Of a stretch of DNA of 54,160 nt, positions 53,167 to 54,160 are shown piece by piece. This DNA comes from Rhizobium sp. Q54 (GTDB lineage Bacteria; Pseudomonadota; Alphaproteobacteria; Rhizobiales; Xanthobacteraceae). The notes beneath the pieces are model-generated. The model was given only the letters and a program-made list of their open reading frames with translations, was not told the DNA's origin and did no database searches. The translations under genes were made by a program, and so were the position numbers. Within the stretch, counting starts at the first letter, position 1; every line of letters starts with the position of its first letter. Location of the stretch: the NCBI GenBank assembly GCA_945870035.1, contig CAMBQQ010000012.1, forward strand, positions 1 through 54,160, written 5' to 3'.

Positions 53167-54075
53167 CTATTTGACTTTTGTGCGCTTGAATTTCGCCATC
53201 TTCTCCAGCACGGCGCAAACCGCGGCGGTGTCCTTGGCGCCTAACCCTGCCTTCATCGCCTTGAGGTAGATCGGCTTCGACGCATCGAACATCGGCGTCT
53301 TCACCTTGATCTTTCTGGCGTAGTCGCCGATCACCTGCATATCCTTGTCCCAGATGTCGATCTTCATGGTGACGTCGTCGTATTTGCCCTTCACCATCAT
53401 CGGCGCGCGCAATTCGAACACGCGCGAATTGCCGGCGCCGGCGCTGATGAGATCGAAGATCGCCTGGGCCGGCAGTCCGGCCTTCATGCCGAGCACCATC
53501 GCTTCGGCGGAGGCAACGTTGTTGATGGCGACCAGCAGATTGGCGACGTACTTCATCTTGCTGCCATTGCCGAATTCGCCGACGTCATAGATCTTGCGGC
53601 CGAAATCTTCGAACATCGGCTTGAGCTTCTTGATCGTTGCCGTATCGCCGCTGGCGTAGAACACCAGGTCGCCGGTGCGCGCCTGCGAACCGGTGCCGCT
53701 GACCGGGGTGTCGAGCATTTTGTGACCGGCCTTGGCAAAAGCCTTCTGCGCTTTCTCCTTGTCGGCAATGGTGAAGGTGCTCATCTCGACGATTGTTTTG
53801 CCCTTGAGCTTTGCGGCGGCGATGTCGCGCGCGACGTCCATCAGCGCTTGCGGCTTCGGCAGGCTGGTCAGCACCGTCGGCGCCTGCGCGGCGACTTCGG
53901 CGGGACTGGCGGCGATCTCGACGCCTTCGGCTTGCGCTTCCTTGCGGCGCGCGGCGCTCAGGTCATAACCGACGACGCGCCAGCGGGCCTTGACCAGATT
54001 GCGGGCGAACGAACCGCCCATGATGCCTAGGCCGATGACGCCGACCGTGCCTTTTTTCTTTTTCGCTTTCGCCAT
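53167..54075 (-). CDS. 3-hydroxyisobutyrate dehydrogenase family oxidoreductase
   Basis: A 302-residue NAD(P)-dependent beta-hydroxyacid dehydrogenase. The nucleotide motif GLGIMG (15-20) follows VGVIGLG; the substrate loop VSGTGSQARTGDLVFY (125-140) and the catalytic lysine region GSKMKYVANL (Lys175) are visible. Members oxidise 3-hydroxyisobutyrate, tartronate semialdehyde, or related acids. The start was set at the ATG near the GGGGGAAAC purine run. The N-terminal KAKKKK stretch is unusual. The last 85 bases of the window hold only its leader. Confidence 0.9.
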   Translation of the reverse strand: MAKAKKKKGTVGVIGLGIMGGSFARNLVKARWRVVGYDLSAARRKEAQAEGVEIAASPAEVAAQAPTVLTSLPKPQALMDVARDIAAAKLKGKTIVEMSTFTIADKEKAQKAFAKAGHKMLDTPVSGTGSQARTGDLVFYASGDTATIKKLKPMFEDFGRKIYDVGEFGNGSKMKYVANLLVAINNVASAEAMVLGMKAGLPAQAIFDLISAGAGNSRVFELRAPMMVKGKYDDVTMKIDIWDKDMQVIGDYARKIKVKTPMFDASKPIYLKAMKAGLGAKDTAAVCAVLEKMAKFKRTKVK

Positions 54076-54160
54076 CTGAACGTTTCCCCCGCGCGTAAAT
54101 TTGCTGACTGCGGTCTTAATCGCTTGCACCGGGACCTGTCGAGTCGGGTCGCGTGCGATC

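Overview
The window is G+C-rich DNA of an alphaproteobacterium. The gene content points to Hyphomicrobiales (Rhizobiales), close to the Bradyrhizobium / Rhodopseudomonas / Pseudolabrys group. This is an inference from three things: the UvrB with a long N-terminal extension and a tail of repeated DEMG motifs, the abundance of Bug/TTT, TRAP and Liv-type uptake systems, and short palindromic interspersed repeats of a kind familiar from that group. No rRNA, tRNA, CRISPR array, insertion sequence or prophage was seen.

Layout. 1-5.1 kb: remnant of a DpnI-like restriction enzyme, uvrB, and a PAS-PAS-GGDEF gene broken by one in-frame amber codon. 5.2-7.7 kb: a secreted tyrosinase, a small secreted protein related to its C-terminal domain, and a DUF1272 protein whose 3' end is duplicated around a REP-like element. 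7.8-11 kb: a dctPQM TRAP operon ending in a small monooxygenase. 11-22.2 kb: mostly housekeeping or unlinked genes (CorA/ZntB, ABC exporter, Cys-rich CWC protein, DUF486, PQQ sugar dehydrogenase, GST, PhyH dioxygenase, GT87, aspartate aminotransferase, DUF883/holin-like pair). 22.2-23.2 kb: an A+T-richer patch with a collapsed NACHT-type NTPase gene. 23.4-31.8 kb: ABC binding protein, EF-G paralogue, MsrP, a frameshifted Aer-like chemoreceptor, SDR, CreA, HdeD. 31.8-37.2 kb: a TctAB permease with two tandem Bug binding proteins, a cyclase and a DUF1330 protein. 37.4-50.2 kb: two complete branched-chain-type ABC systems flanking a cupin, a FAD aromatic-ring hydroxylase and an ACMSD-like amidohydrolase. 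50.4-54.1 kb: a YncE-like beta-propeller, a CocE-type hydrolase and a 3-hydroxyisobutyrate dehydrogenase-like enzyme.

How it fits together. The right half looks like an accessory uptake-and-catabolism region. Three binding-protein-dependent systems for organic acids or amides sit among ring hydroxylase, amidohydrolase, cyclase, cupin and hydrolase genes. The amidohydrolase lies directly behind the second livF, probably in one operon. Substrates cannot be read from the sequence.

The most striking signals are structural. (i) Four genes are decayed or interrupted by identifiable lesions: DpnI-like, GGDEF, NACHT and Aer. (ii) Palindromic repeats lie inside coding regions (uvrB, GT87) without breaking the frame. 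(iii) A REP-like element is flanked by a 29-bp direct repeat. (iv) Strong stem-loops follow three of the transporter binding-protein genes. (v) A stand-alone secreted copy of a tyrosinase C-terminal domain sits beside its parent. I found no convincing wholly new multi-gene system; the tyrosinase pair and the NACHT remnant are the best leads.
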